Assembly (NCBI RefSeq): GCF_040720935.1
Contig: NZ_JBFDAE010000001.1
Span: 368,543 to 432,542, forward strand
Length of the DNA: 64,000 bases
Direction: 5' to 3'
From: Jejuia sp040720935
GTDB lineage: Bacteria; Bacteroidota; Bacteroidia; Flavobacteriales; Flavobacteriaceae
The position numbers and the translations under genes are program-made. The number at the start of each line of letters is the position of its first letter. Within the stretch, counting starts at the first letter, position 1. The notes under the pieces are model-generated. The model had not been told where the DNA came from, did no database searches, and saw only the letters and a list, made by a program, of their open reading frames with translations. Of this stretch, positions 35,141 through 43,939 are shown in pieces.

Positions 35141-35296
35141 ATGAAATACTTATCCCCAGAAATAGAGGCATTATCAAAAAATATTCAAGGTAAATCGTTA
35201 GCGCGGACAGGTGTGTCTTGCGGTATTTTTCAAGATTGTGATTATAATGAAGAGCGACCAAATTTATATCCAAAGCAAAAATTGGAAGATAAATAA
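35141..35296 (+). CDS. Small protein of 51 residues, unknown function
   Basis: A short frame encodes MKYLSPEIEALSKNIQGKSL, then ARTGVSCGIFQDCDYNEERP and a charged tail LYPKQKLEDK. It contains two cysteines in an SCGIFQDC arrangement, which could bind metal or form a disulfide. It lies downstream of the AraC gene, separated by a REP palindrome, and converges with the TraB-type gene (8 bases between the stops). Amino-acid composition looks coding, but the size makes the call tentative. Confidence 0.5.
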   Translation: MKYLSPEIEALSKNIQGKSLARTGVSCGIFQDCDYNEERPNLYPKQKLEDK

Positions 35297-35304
35297 CTAC
35301 GGTT

Positions 35305-38300
35305 TTAGTATCTACTCCGCTTTATCCGTTTTCTAGTTTTATGTTTTATGAGCAAAATAGTATCTTCTATAATAGCTTCTTCAGTTTTAAATCCTGAAAT
35401 GGAAACACCTCTGTTAATTCCTGTATAGTAAGGTTTTAAATTATAGGGTTCTGTTTTAGAATCTTCAAAGGCAATGGTGTGTAAATACTCGTTTTCGTTA
35501 TTGTTGCGTGTATTTTTTCTTTTGAATATGAAAAGACGAACAGATTTACCATGATCAGTTTCCACATTTTTTTCTTCTAAAAATTCAATCTCATTTTCAG
35601 ACTTTTTATAATAGTGACTTGCAAATAATTTTGATTTCGCATATGTTTTTAAATCTACTATTGAAGTTTCGTTTTTATCAAGAACTTTATAGTGCTTTAA
35701 TTTTGAAATTAATAAATGTTGCGCAGATTCATTGAGAAGCGTTTTCTCTTTTAATTGATTTGTGATGGGTTCATTTTTAGATTTTAAAAGTGTATAATAG
35801 GTGGTTAAAGCCTCCCAATCTTCACTTTCAAGTAATCTCAAATAGAAGAATTTAACGTCTTTTTCATCTCTAAAAGGGAACAATAATTTCACATAGTTTT
35901 CTAAAGTAAAATCTTTTCTGGTGTTATGAGAAAATCTTTTTTTATGTCCTAAACTCCGCTTAATCTCGATTTTAGCATCATTTATAATTTGTTTTTTGAA
36001 TTTTTTATAAACCTTTGGTTTTACGGTATTGCTATCTAATAATTTGGTTAGAAGTCCGTAAATTGGCGATTTATAGTCTTCAACTGCCGCGAAATTCAAT
36101 AACTCGGGAAATAATACTTTCGCTGTTTTTAGAGAATCGGCTTTTGCATTATATGATTTAAAAGATGGCACTTTACTTCCCAAAGGCAAATCAGCATTTA
36201 GTAATTCCAAAATAAATTCATAGGATGCTTTATCTCTTCTTTGAAAAAAGGTGTTTAAAATGATACTTTGGATTGAAGGTTCTGAATAAGATGTCACATA
36301 AAGTTGTCGTGCAAAGTTTTTTACACCTTCGCTTTTATCATTTTTAATGAGCTGTCTTAACAAGTAGTTTTTAATATTTGTTTTGTCTTCAGGAAATTCA
36401 AAGTTTTCTAAAAGGTCGATTATGTTGCGCGAGTGTTCTTTGGAAAACTGCAGCTCCCGGTAACCATTTATCACAATACTGTCGTTATTTTTTAGAGCCT
36501 CGAAAAACACTTGCGTTTTATCCTTAAAAATAGCTTCTCCCAAAAGGGTATCCTTTGGTTGAAAGGAATCGAAAAACTCCGTTAAAAATTTCGAGGGTTT
36601 ACTAATAGAATCAGTTAGGGCAGATAATTTATATAAGACACCCTTTTTCTGAATGTACTTCACAAGAATTTCCTTGTTGCTTACTGAATCTCTTAATTTA
36701 TGGGTTAAATAGTGAACGCCATTTTGGGAATATCTTTTTTCATCAACAGTCAGGAATTTTTTATCAAAAAAACCACCTTTAAAGTTTGAGTAATCTGTCC
36801 GTTTGTTAATGTTATTCCATAAACTATCAACGTTTTCATACATTTTTAAATCGTGATATTTTGTCCTCTTTATGGAAATTTGCTCATTGGCTTTTGTGGT
36901 GTATGTTGTGCTTTTTACAGATTGGTCATAAGGCTTTTTTTCTCTATTGGCATTGTACCTTCCTCTATATTGGAGTGGTGCTTTTGTTGGAGAATTAACA
37001 GTAAAACTTAAGGATGTATCAATTTCTTGTTTAAAAGTTTCATAGGCTATATTTTGAAATTCTAATGACTCAAAATAGGATGTAGCATTTTCTTTTTCAG
37101 TTCCATAAAATCCTAATAAATAATAACTTCCGTCTTTTACAACGCTTTTTAGCCATAACTTTTTATTATGAATTGAATCTAAAACAGCTGAAGATACATA
37201 GCTTTTATAAGCACCTTCAGTAAAATCGCCACTATAATCTTTAATTTCTAAATTTTTATAAAAACTTGTGTGGATGTATTGTGCTTCAAAAGCATCTTCT
37301 TCAATGTATGAGATATCATGTTGAGGCGATTCCTGAAAAAAGTAATACCCTGCATCAGTTTTTGCTTGCACTAACTTTTTTCCTGGATGCTCTAGGTTTG
37401 ATGTAATATGATTTTTAGGAAAAGAAAAGGTGTATTTCCCGTTAGGTTCTGTAAATTTTGCAGAAGCATCAGTAAAAGGCACAAACTTTACAGAGTTAAA
37501 AATTTCTGCTTCATAGTGTAAAACAAAATCTTTTTTGCCTCCAAACTTTACAACTATAATCTCTAATGGCGTTTTGTAGATATGGTATTTTTGATAATCG
37601 CCTTTTTTCGTCTTATTTAGAATACTAATTCCAGGGAAGGGTTGGTTGAATTCTTTTTTTTCTATGATGGTTCCTGGAACGTCTTCATATAAGAGGTTTT
37701 TAATATAATCTAAGTTTACATTGTCCTTTTCGTTGGGTAAATATTCAAAAGTGTTTAACCTATTTATGGTCAAGTATGCGCCGTTTGTCATATCTGGAGC
37801 GACGTAATATTTTATGCCGTTGGCGGTAAATTCCCTTAATTCATCAAAACTTTTAATACTCAAAAAACCATCAGATGTGGCATGATAAGACAACGATGGC
37901 GTTGTAAACGAATTTTCTAAATGTTCTTTCTCTGTTTTAGCATAATTCGTTTGTCTAGAAACTAAAGGTCTAACCGTATAACCCTTTTCTTTTAACATAT
38001 TTAACATGCCTTTTTCGCCACCTAAATGTGCTGCACCTACACCAGAAAAAACGACTTTTTTAGGCATTACAGAATCCAAAACGTCCACCATGTTTTCATT
38101 ACGCTTAAACAACATGTGTTCTCTGTAATAGTTGGTGTTTGTTGCTGCTCCAATAGAATCCAGCAACTCTATATCCCGCTCCCGATAGACATCTTCTTGA
38201 AACAGAAACATATTTTTCTTTTCCATTAACTTTATAAACCAATCATCAGGTTTACGTTTGTTGATATTAAAACTTGCTTTGGTTGTTAGGTATCTCGATT

Positions 38301-38802
38301 CTCTAAAATCTTCTAGACCAATTACGGGTTTGTTGTTCTTTTTACCCGCTTGAAATATGAACATATCCAAGTAAGTTTCTTCCTCAAAATCATCCGCATT
38401 GGAGTTTTTTCGATATAAATAGCTGTTGATCAAATAATTGTCAAACCGAATCACGCTTCTTATGTGCATTGGGTCTAAAGGCGATAATCGAAATAAACTG
38501 GAGTAAAAATTATTTCCGTAGAATAAATCATCCACATTATCATTAAAACCAGAATCCTCGTGCATGTATTTTAACCATTGCGTCGGGTCCGATTCTAATG
38601 CCACACATTCACTTTTGTTTAAAGCTTCAAAAAAAACATCATCCAGTCTAAATGCTACTTTACTGCTTACGTGCATGGTGCCGTAGATGTAAGATGGCTT
38701 TTCTAATCCGTTTCCTGATATTTCCCAAAGCAGACTTTTATCTTGAGAAAATAACGAAGCAGTTAGGGTAAAAGCTATAAAGAGGATAACTATTTTTTTC
38801 AT
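35305..38802 (-). CDS. Large TraB/GumN family protein
   Basis: The 1165-residue protein has a signal peptide (ending ASLFSQ). Residues 22-290 match the TraB/GumN fold, with YGTMHVSSK and the GVGAAHLGGEKGMLNML segment, a proposed metallopeptidase-like family. The remaining 850 residues are not a domain I recognise: a beta-rich central part and a charged helical C-terminal part. Most TraB/GumN proteins are about 300 residues, so this is a large extension, known in some Flavobacteriaceae. It lies divergent from hemH, and no functional link to haem is evident beyond position. Confidence 0.85.
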   Translation of the reverse strand: MKKIVILFIAFTLTASLFSQDKSLLWEISGNGLEKPSYIYGTMHVSSKVAFRLDDVFFEALNKSECVALESDPTQWLKYMHEDSGFNDNVDDLFYGNNFYSSLFRLSPLDPMHIRSVIRFDNYLINSYLYRKNSNADDFEEETYLDMFIFQAGKKNNKPVIGLEDFRESRYLTTKASFNINKRKPDDWFIKLMEKKNMFLFQEDVYRERDIELLDSIGAATNTNYYREHMLFKRNENMVDVLDSVMPKKVVFSGVGAAHLGGEKGMLNMLKEKGYTVRPLVSRQTNYAKTEKEHLENSFTTPSLSYHATSDGFLSIKSFDELREFTANGIKYYVAPDMTNGAYLTINRLNTFEYLPNEKDNVNLDYIKNLLYEDVPGTIIEKKEFNQPFPGISILNKTKKGDYQKYHIYKTPLEIIVVKFGGKKDFVLHYEAEIFNSVKFVPFTDASAKFTEPNGKYTFSFPKNHITSNLEHPGKKLVQAKTDAGYYFFQESPQHDISYIEEDAFEAQYIHTSFYKNLEIKDYSGDFTEGAYKSYVSSAVLDSIHNKKLWLKSVVKDGSYYLLGFYGTEKENATSYFESLEFQNIAYETFKQEIDTSLSFTVNSPTKAPLQYRGRYNANREKKPYDQSVKSTTYTTKANEQISIKRTKYHDLKMYENVDSLWNNINKRTDYSNFKGGFFDKKFLTVDEKRYSQNGVHYLTHKLRDSVSNKEILVKYIQKKGVLYKLSALTDSISKPSKFLTEFFDSFQPKDTLLGEAIFKDKTQVFFEALKNNDSIVINGYRELQFSKEHSRNIIDLLENFEFPEDKTNIKNYLLRQLIKNDKSEGVKNFARQLYVTSYSEPSIQSIILNTFFQRRDKASYEFILELLNADLPLGSKVPSFKSYNAKADSLKTAKVLFPELLNFAAVEDYKSPIYGLLTKLLDSNTVKPKVYKKFKKQIINDAKIEIKRSLGHKKRFSHNTRKDFTLENYVKLLFPFRDEKDVKFFYLRLLESEDWEALTTYYTLLKSKNEPITNQLKEKTLLNESAQHLLISKLKHYKVLDKNETSIVDLKTYAKSKLFASHYYKKSENEIEFLEEKNVETDHGKSVRLFIFKRKNTRNNNENEYLHTIAFEDSKTEPYNLKPYYTGINRGVSISGFKTEEAIIEDTILLIKHKTRKRIKRSRY

Positions 38803-38922
38803 GTGAAGGGTTTAAAAGATAAATATAGAAATAAAAAGAAATCTTAAAGTGTTTAAATACGTGAATACCTTTTATTAATGAGTGAACGGTAAAATAATGA
38901 GGCTATTATAAAATTTGTATCG

Positions 38923-38930
38923 TATTTTTG
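38923..38930 (+). promoter_or_regulatory. TAnnTTTG box of hemH
   Basis: TATTTTTG matches the -7 consensus and lies 18 bases before the hemH ATG. No convincing -33 TTG is present at the right spacing. Confidence 0.45.
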
Positions 38931-38948
38931 CACTATCAATAAGCAACT

Positions 38949-39995
38949 ATGAAAAAAGGAATTCTATTAGTTAACCTCGGTTCGCCAGATAGTCCAAGCC
39001 CAAAGGATGTAAAAAAGTATTTAGGCGAATTTTTAATGGACGAGCGTGTTATCGATATTCCACTAGTGGCGCGAACAGCTTTGGTAAAAGGCGTCATCTT
39101 AAACACACGCCCAAAACAATCTGCAGCGGCGTATCAAAAAATATGGTGGGATGAGGGTTCTCCCCTAATTGTACTGTCTGAACGACTTCAACATAAAATC
39201 CAAAAACAGGTAGCATATCCTGTGGCATTAGCAATGCGCTATGGCAGTTTGACCATTAAAAAAGGACTTCAGGAATTGGTAGATAAAGGTGTTGCCGAAG
39301 TTTTATTATTTCCGTTATATCCACAATTCGCCATGGCAACCACCGAAACTATTCTAGTTTTAGCCGAAGAATTGCGCCAAGAACATTTTCCGAATTTAAA
39401 GATAGAATCTGTTCCAGCTTTTTATAACAAACCAGATTATATCGAGGTGCTTTCAAACTCCATAAAACACCATTTAAAAGGTACTAATTACGAGCATTTA
39501 TTGTTTTCCTATCATGGCGTACCAGAACGTCATATCCGTAAAAGCGACATTACAAAATCCCATTGTAATCCCGATGCTTCGGGAGATAAAAGTTGTTGTG
39601 TCACACCAAGTAAAGCCCATGAGTTTTGTTATAAACATCAATGTTTGGAAGTAACACGTTTGGTGGCTGAAAAATTAAAATTAAAAGAAGGCACCTATTC
39701 CACCTCCTTTCAATCACGTTTAGGTTTCGATCCGTGGCTGCAGCCTTACACAGATAGAACCATTGAACGTCTCGGAAAAGAAGGCATTAAAAATATGGCA
39801 ATAGTAACGCCGGCATTTGTAAGCGATTGTTTGGAAACACTCGAAGAAATAGCCATGGAAGGTCAAGAGATTTTCCACGAAATGGGCGGTAAGGAATTCA
39901 CAACCATTCCATGTTTAAACGACGACCAAGAATTTGTAGATTTATTATCCAAATGGATTACAAATTGGGCTAAAACTCCAGCAACCGTAAGTTAA
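38949..39995 (+). CDS. hemH: Ferrochelatase
   Basis: HemH inserts ferrous iron into protoporphyrin IX. The 348-residue protein has the N-terminal GILLVNLGSPDSP, the active-site His in SYHGVPERH, and a Cys-rich insert (SHCNPDASGDKSCC, then EFCYKHQC) that may hold an Fe-S cluster or zinc. The C-terminal PAFVSDCLETLEEIA motif is typical. It is followed after one base by hemJ, so the two last haem steps are encoded together. Confidence 0.96.
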   Translation: MKKGILLVNLGSPDSPSPKDVKKYLGEFLMDERVIDIPLVARTALVKGVILNTRPKQSAAAYQKIWWDEGSPLIVLSERLQHKIQKQVAYPVALAMRYGSLTIKKGLQELVDKGVAEVLLFPLYPQFAMATTETILVLAEELRQEHFPNLKIESVPAFYNKPDYIEVLSNSIKHHLKGTNYEHLLFSYHGVPERHIRKSDITKSHCNPDASGDKSCCVTPSKAHEFCYKHQCLEVTRLVAEKLKLKEGTYSTSFQSRLGFDPWLQPYTDRTIERLGKEGIKNMAIVTPAFVSDCLETLEEIAMEGQEIFHEMGGKEFTTIPCLNDDQEFVDLLSKWITNWAKTPATVS

Positions 39996-39996
39996 A

Positions 39997-40542
39997 ATGG
40001 CATATTTCTATCTAAAAGCATTTCATCTTATCTTCGTCATCACTTGGTTTGCAGGCTTGTTTTATATCCCAAGATTGTTCGTCTATCAAATAGAAGCATT
40101 CCATAAACCTTCCCCAGAAAAGGAAATTTTAGGAAAACAACTTAAAATCATGGCAAAACGCTTGTGGTTCATCATCACATGGCCATCGGCAATTTTGGCT
40201 TTAGTTTTCGGCTTAAGTCTATTCTATATTAATCCAAATCTGTTTTACATGCCGTGGATGCAGGTAAAATTAGGGTTCATAATATTACTCTTTGCATATC
40301 ATTTAAAAACCCATCAGTATTTTAAACAGTTGCAAAACGACATCGTAAAAAAATCCTCCAGTTTTATGCGTATTTGGAATGAAGGCGCAACATTCATTCT
40401 GTTTGCCGTTATATTCCTTGTCATTTTAAAAAGTGCCATCAACTGGATTTGGGGCGTTATCGGTATTTTTATTTTAGGGGTGCTCATTATGTTGGGTTTC
40501 AAACTTTATAAACGTTTTAGAGAGAAGAATCCGGAGGTTTAA
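39997..40542 (+). CDS. hemJ: Protoporphyrinogen oxidase HemJ
   Basis: HemJ oxidises protoporphyrinogen IX to protoporphyrin IX in the membrane. The 181-residue protein has four hydrophobic helices and the HemJ pattern: His in the first helix (KAFHLIFVITWFAGLFYIPR), RLWFIITWPS and PWMQVKLGF with a conserved Lys, and YHLKTHQYF. It lies one base after hemH. Haem synthesis through oxygen-dependent HemF plus HemJ is a coherent route. Confidence 0.9.
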   Translation: MAYFYLKAFHLIFVITWFAGLFYIPRLFVYQIEAFHKPSPEKEILGKQLKIMAKRLWFIITWPSAILALVFGLSLFYINPNLFYMPWMQVKLGFIILLFAYHLKTHQYFKQLQNDIVKKSSSFMRIWNEGATFILFAVIFLVILKSAINWIWGVIGIFILGVLIMLGFKLYKRFREKNPEV

Positions 40543-40724
40543 TTTTATTATCTTAAAAAAGGATGCCGCTGCCCCCGAAGCATCGGGACTTAGCGCACCT
40601 ATCCGCCAACTTTGAAACCCAATCTAACTAAGTCGCTTTTTTGTTATTTGAAATTTTAGTATTTGGAATATTACGGAGTTCTTTGGTGCAATTATTGCTA
40701 TATTTAATGCATTCAAAATAAAAG
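40543..40724. other. Intergenic region after hemJ
   Basis: This 182-base gap contains a G+C-rich stretch (GGATGCCGCTGCCCCCGAAG and following) that looks like a decayed dispersed repeat. I see no gene and no clear terminator. Confidence 0.35.
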
Positions 40725-42185
40725 ATGAAATTAAAAAAACTCTCTTTACGCACCCGTATTTTTATCGTAATGATTCTGCTGGTATTGTTGGCATCAGTCC
40801 TAATCGCAGCAGTAGCAATTTATCAGTATAGCGAAGAAACTACCGATTATCATAAACAAAGGCTTGAGCGGAAAGAGCAAAATATCCAAACCCATTTAAG
40901 ACGCGAATTAAATAGTCGAAGAAATACATGGGAAGTAAAAACCAGAAATATTCCGTTAATTTTTAAGGATGAAATTAGCAACATTGCCGATATTCACAAG
41001 CTTCAAATAAATTTATACGATTTGGAAGGCAGTTTATTAATTACTTCAAAAGCCAATTTAAAACCAGACGAAGAAGATAAATGTATAGATACCGAAATTC
41101 TAAACGCTATTTCGCATACGGCAGACCATAGACATGTAGATAAACATCGAGAAAATGGGGAGACTTTCCAATCTTCATACACTTACATCTACGATAATAA
41201 ATTCAAACCCATCGCTATTTTAAATCTACCCTATTTAGAAAAAGATGATTTTCTATCTAAAGAGCTCAATGAGTTTTTGGGAAGATTGGGTATCGCCTAC
41301 CTTTTTGTATTGATTATGGCAATTGGCATTGCCTTTTTCCTCTCTAAGTATATTACCAAATCTCTAAAAACCATCAGCGATAAAATTAACACGACGCGAT
41401 TAGAAAAACGTAACGAAAAAATTGTGATAGACGATACCAGCGAAGAGATCTCAACGCTTGTAAACTCCTATAACAGTATGATTGACGAGTTGGAGGAAAG
41501 TGCTGTAAAACTAGCCACTAACGAACGGGAACAAGCTTGGAGAGAAATGGCGAAACAGGTAGCGCACGAGATTAAAAACCCGTTAACGCCAATGCGTTTG
41601 ACTGTGCAAAATTTTCAACGCAAGTTCGACCCAACAGATGAAAACATCCATACCAAAGTAGATGAATATACCAAAACACTCATTCAGCAAATTGATACGA
41701 TGAGTTCTATAGCTTCGGCATTTTCAAATTTTGCCAAAATGCCAGCGCAAAAAAATGAAACACTAAATGTGGTCAATATCACAAAACTAGCTTTAGATAT
41801 TTTTAATGAGGATTATATCATATTCACTTCAGATGCTGAGGAAATTATTGCTAAGTTTGATAGAACCCAGTTAATTAGGGTGGTTACCAATTTGGTTAAA
41901 AACGGTATTCAGGCTATTCCAGATGAAAAAACACCTCAGGTATTGGTAAATGTTGGGGAAGATGAAGACAATGTAATTATAACGGTTGCCGATAATGGTT
42001 CAGGCGTTTCAGAAGAAAATAAAAGTAAAGTATTCGAGCCAAAATTCACGACCAAAACAAGCGGTATGGGATTAGGTTTGGCAATGGTTAAAAACATTGT
42101 TGAGACTTATAAAGGTTCTATTTCTTTTACTACTGAAGCAGAAAGAGGGACTGTTTTTAAGGTTGAATTTCCAAAAGGACAATAA
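40725..42185 (+). CDS. Sensor histidine kinase
   Basis: The 486-residue kinase has a membrane helix at about 11-30, a periplasmic sensor region to about 188, a second helix at 190-211 and a HAMP segment. The phosphoacceptor is His281 in QVAHEIKNPLTPMRL. The catalytic domain contains the N-box VTNLVKNGIQAI, then DNGSGVS and TSGMGLGLAMVKN. The PLTPMR form of the H-box is like NtrY-type kinases. No response regulator lies beside it, so it is an orphan here. The enoyl-CoA hydratase gene follows 22 bases later on the same strand. Confidence 0.93.
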   Translation: MKLKKLSLRTRIFIVMILLVLLASVLIAAVAIYQYSEETTDYHKQRLERKEQNIQTHLRRELNSRRNTWEVKTRNIPLIFKDEISNIADIHKLQINLYDLEGSLLITSKANLKPDEEDKCIDTEILNAISHTADHRHVDKHRENGETFQSSYTYIYDNKFKPIAILNLPYLEKDDFLSKELNEFLGRLGIAYLFVLIMAIGIAFFLSKYITKSLKTISDKINTTRLEKRNEKIVIDDTSEEISTLVNSYNSMIDELEESAVKLATNEREQAWREMAKQVAHEIKNPLTPMRLTVQNFQRKFDPTDENIHTKVDEYTKTLIQQIDTMSSIASAFSNFAKMPAQKNETLNVVNITKLALDIFNEDYIIFTSDAEEIIAKFDRTQLIRVVTNLVKNGIQAIPDEKTPQVLVNVGEDEDNVIITVADNGSGVSEENKSKVFEPKFTTKTSGMGLGLAMVKNIVETYKGSISFTTEAERGTVFKVEFPKGQ

Positions 42186-42207
42186 TTGATCTCCAAAAAA
42201 TAAAAGC

Positions 42208-42990
42208 ATGAATTACAATAATATACTTTACAATACCGAAAACAACATTACTACCATAACCATTAATCGTCCTAAAAAGTTAAACGCCCTTAATCAAGAA
42301 ACTATTAAAGAATTGCATGAAGCTTTTAAGGAAGCCAATGCAGATAAAAACACCAAAGTAATTATCATTACAGGAAGTGGCGAAAAAGCCTTTGTAGCAG
42401 GAGCTGATATTAGCGAATTTGCAGATTTTAGCATCGAAGAAGGCACAGATTTGGCAGCAAGCGGACAACATTTATTATTCGATTTTGTTGAAAACCTATC
42501 CACACCCGTAATTGCTGCGGTAAATGGATTTGCATTGGGTGGCGGTTTAGAATTGGCGATGGCATGTCATTTTAGAGTGGCTAGTGATAACGCAAAAATG
42601 GGCTTGCCCGAAGTATCTCTAGGCGTAATTCCAGGGTATGGCGGCACGCAACGCTTACCGCAACTTATTGGAAAAGGTCGCGCTATGGAATTAATTATGA
42701 CGGCAAGTATGATTGATGCCAACCAAGCTTTAGGCTTCGGACTTGTAAACCACGTAACCACACAAGACGAATTATTACCGCTTTGCGAAAAAATAGCTGG
42801 TAAAATTCTGCGAAATTCTTCAGTAGCAATTACTTCTGCTATAAAAGCCATAAATGCTAATTTTAAAGATGGTATTAACGGATTTCAAACCGAAATTACC
42901 GAGTTTGGGAATTGTTTTGGAACGGATGATTTTTATGAAGGCACTACTGCTTTTTTGGAGAAGCGAAAGGCTGATTTTCCGGGGGAGTAG
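42208..42990 (+). CDS. Enoyl-CoA hydratase
   Basis: This crotonase-family enzyme hydrates enoyl-CoA in beta-oxidation or butyrate-type pathways. The 260-residue protein has the oxyanion-hole segments AFVAGADISEF and NGFALGGGLELAMACHF. Catalytic glutamates fit the GLPEVSLGVIPG region. The close spacing to the kinase gene suggests co-transcription but no functional link. With the CoA-transferase at 15.9 kb it fits fatty-acid or amino-acid breakdown. Confidence 0.93.
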   Translation: MNYNNILYNTENNITTITINRPKKLNALNQETIKELHEAFKEANADKNTKVIIITGSGEKAFVAGADISEFADFSIEEGTDLAASGQHLLFDFVENLSTPVIAAVNGFALGGGLELAMACHFRVASDNAKMGLPEVSLGVIPGYGGTQRLPQLIGKGRAMELIMTASMIDANQALGFGLVNHVTTQDELLPLCEKIAGKILRNSSVAITSAIKAINANFKDGINGFQTEITEFGNCFGTDDFYEGTTAFLEKRKADFPGE

Positions 42991-43136
42991 AGGTTTGGTT
43001 TTTGAGAGGTTGCTTGTCAGTCTCAGCTATGAGTAGTTGCGAGGATTTTCAGAACTAGGCTAGAATGAGCACTTATTTTTATAGTCAATGTTGTCTTTCG
43101 TTTGTTTTAACACACATCAGTCGATACAATTAAAAA

Positions 43137-43544
43137 TTACTTTTCAGAGTCTGCCAACTTCTTAGTATCCACATATTGCTGAAAGGCAATAATTTTTCCT
43201 TCATTATTAAGTGTCCATAGATGTGCAGCTTGTGCGTTATAGGTCTTTTCAGTTGCTTTTACTTTAGCATCATATCGTAAAGTAGCTAAAACCTTGTTGC
43301 CATTCATACCGTGGATTTCAATATCCTGTAACCCAAAGTACTCATGGTTAGCTCCAAGACGTGCAAATACGCCTTCTAAAATTGCATCTGGACCGATATA
43401 GGGATTGCCATCTGCAAGCGAATTACTTTCGGCTTCGTTCCATTCAATATCAGGATGCATAGACCCAAGAACTGTAGGCATATCTCCTGTTGAGAATGCG
43501 TTGTAAAGATTCTCAATAACCTGAATGTTTTGGTTGTTTCCCAT
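43137..43544 (-). CDS. SnoaL-like (NTF2-fold) protein
   Basis: The 135-residue protein matches the SnoaL-like polyketide-cyclase family: it begins NIQVIENLYNAFSTGDMPTV, followed by MHPDIEWNEAE and ending near WTLNNEGKIIAFQQYVDT. Such proteins have a cone-shaped pocket, but the substrate is often unknown. It has no signal peptide. It stands alone, with 150 bases of no clear content between it and the enoyl-CoA hydratase gene. Confidence 0.85.
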   Translation of the reverse strand: MGNNQNIQVIENLYNAFSTGDMPTVLGSMHPDIEWNEAESNSLADGNPYIGPDAILEGVFARLGANHEYFGLQDIEIHGMNGNKVLATLRYDAKVKATEKTYNAQAAHLWTLNNEGKIIAFQQYVDTKKLADSEK

Positions 43545-43635
43545 GATTTTTTGTTTTTAAGTTAAAAAATGTATTTCAATATTTTTTATCATTAGTTAAA
43601 CGAAGTTAGCTTTTTTTCTGACAAAGTCAAGGCTG

Positions 43636-43764
43636 TTATATCAAATATTTTATGGCAGCATCAATAGTGTTCCCAAAATTTTTAGAGGTGTCAAAATAGT
43701 TTAGACCATGTTCTTTACATGCTGTTTCTTTGCAAGTATGGTCTTCCCGGATCTTGATGTACTG
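43636..43764 (-). pseudogene. Possible 3' remnant of a kinase-like gene
   Basis: A minus-strand open stretch ends TAA at 43638-43636 and reads backwards to about 43764, where a stop closes the frame. It encodes about 42 residues, including CKEHGLNYFDTSKNFGNTID, which looks like the C-terminal end of a P-loop kinase or AAA-type protein. It has no start codon and no upstream part, so I read it as a decayed fragment. A chance frame cannot be excluded. Confidence 0.35.
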
Positions 43765-43939
43765 CTAATTAAGTATAGCATATCGTTACTTCTTTAAGTG
43801 TTAAAACGAATTTATAGTATTTTCTAGTATAAAATCCAGTTTGTTAATAACCCATCCCCGCTTTAACAGTTTTCAGCCTAAAAAATATTTAACTTTATAG
43901 AGCTACTTACTCCAGTTTGGACCCTAAATTTTAAGTATT

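Noticed and set aside
43774..43783. TATAGCATAT as a further AraC operator (also at 60041)
   Set aside because: Only the 10-base core matches, the surrounding bases and the paired half-site spacing do not agree, and such an AT-rich word can occur by chance.
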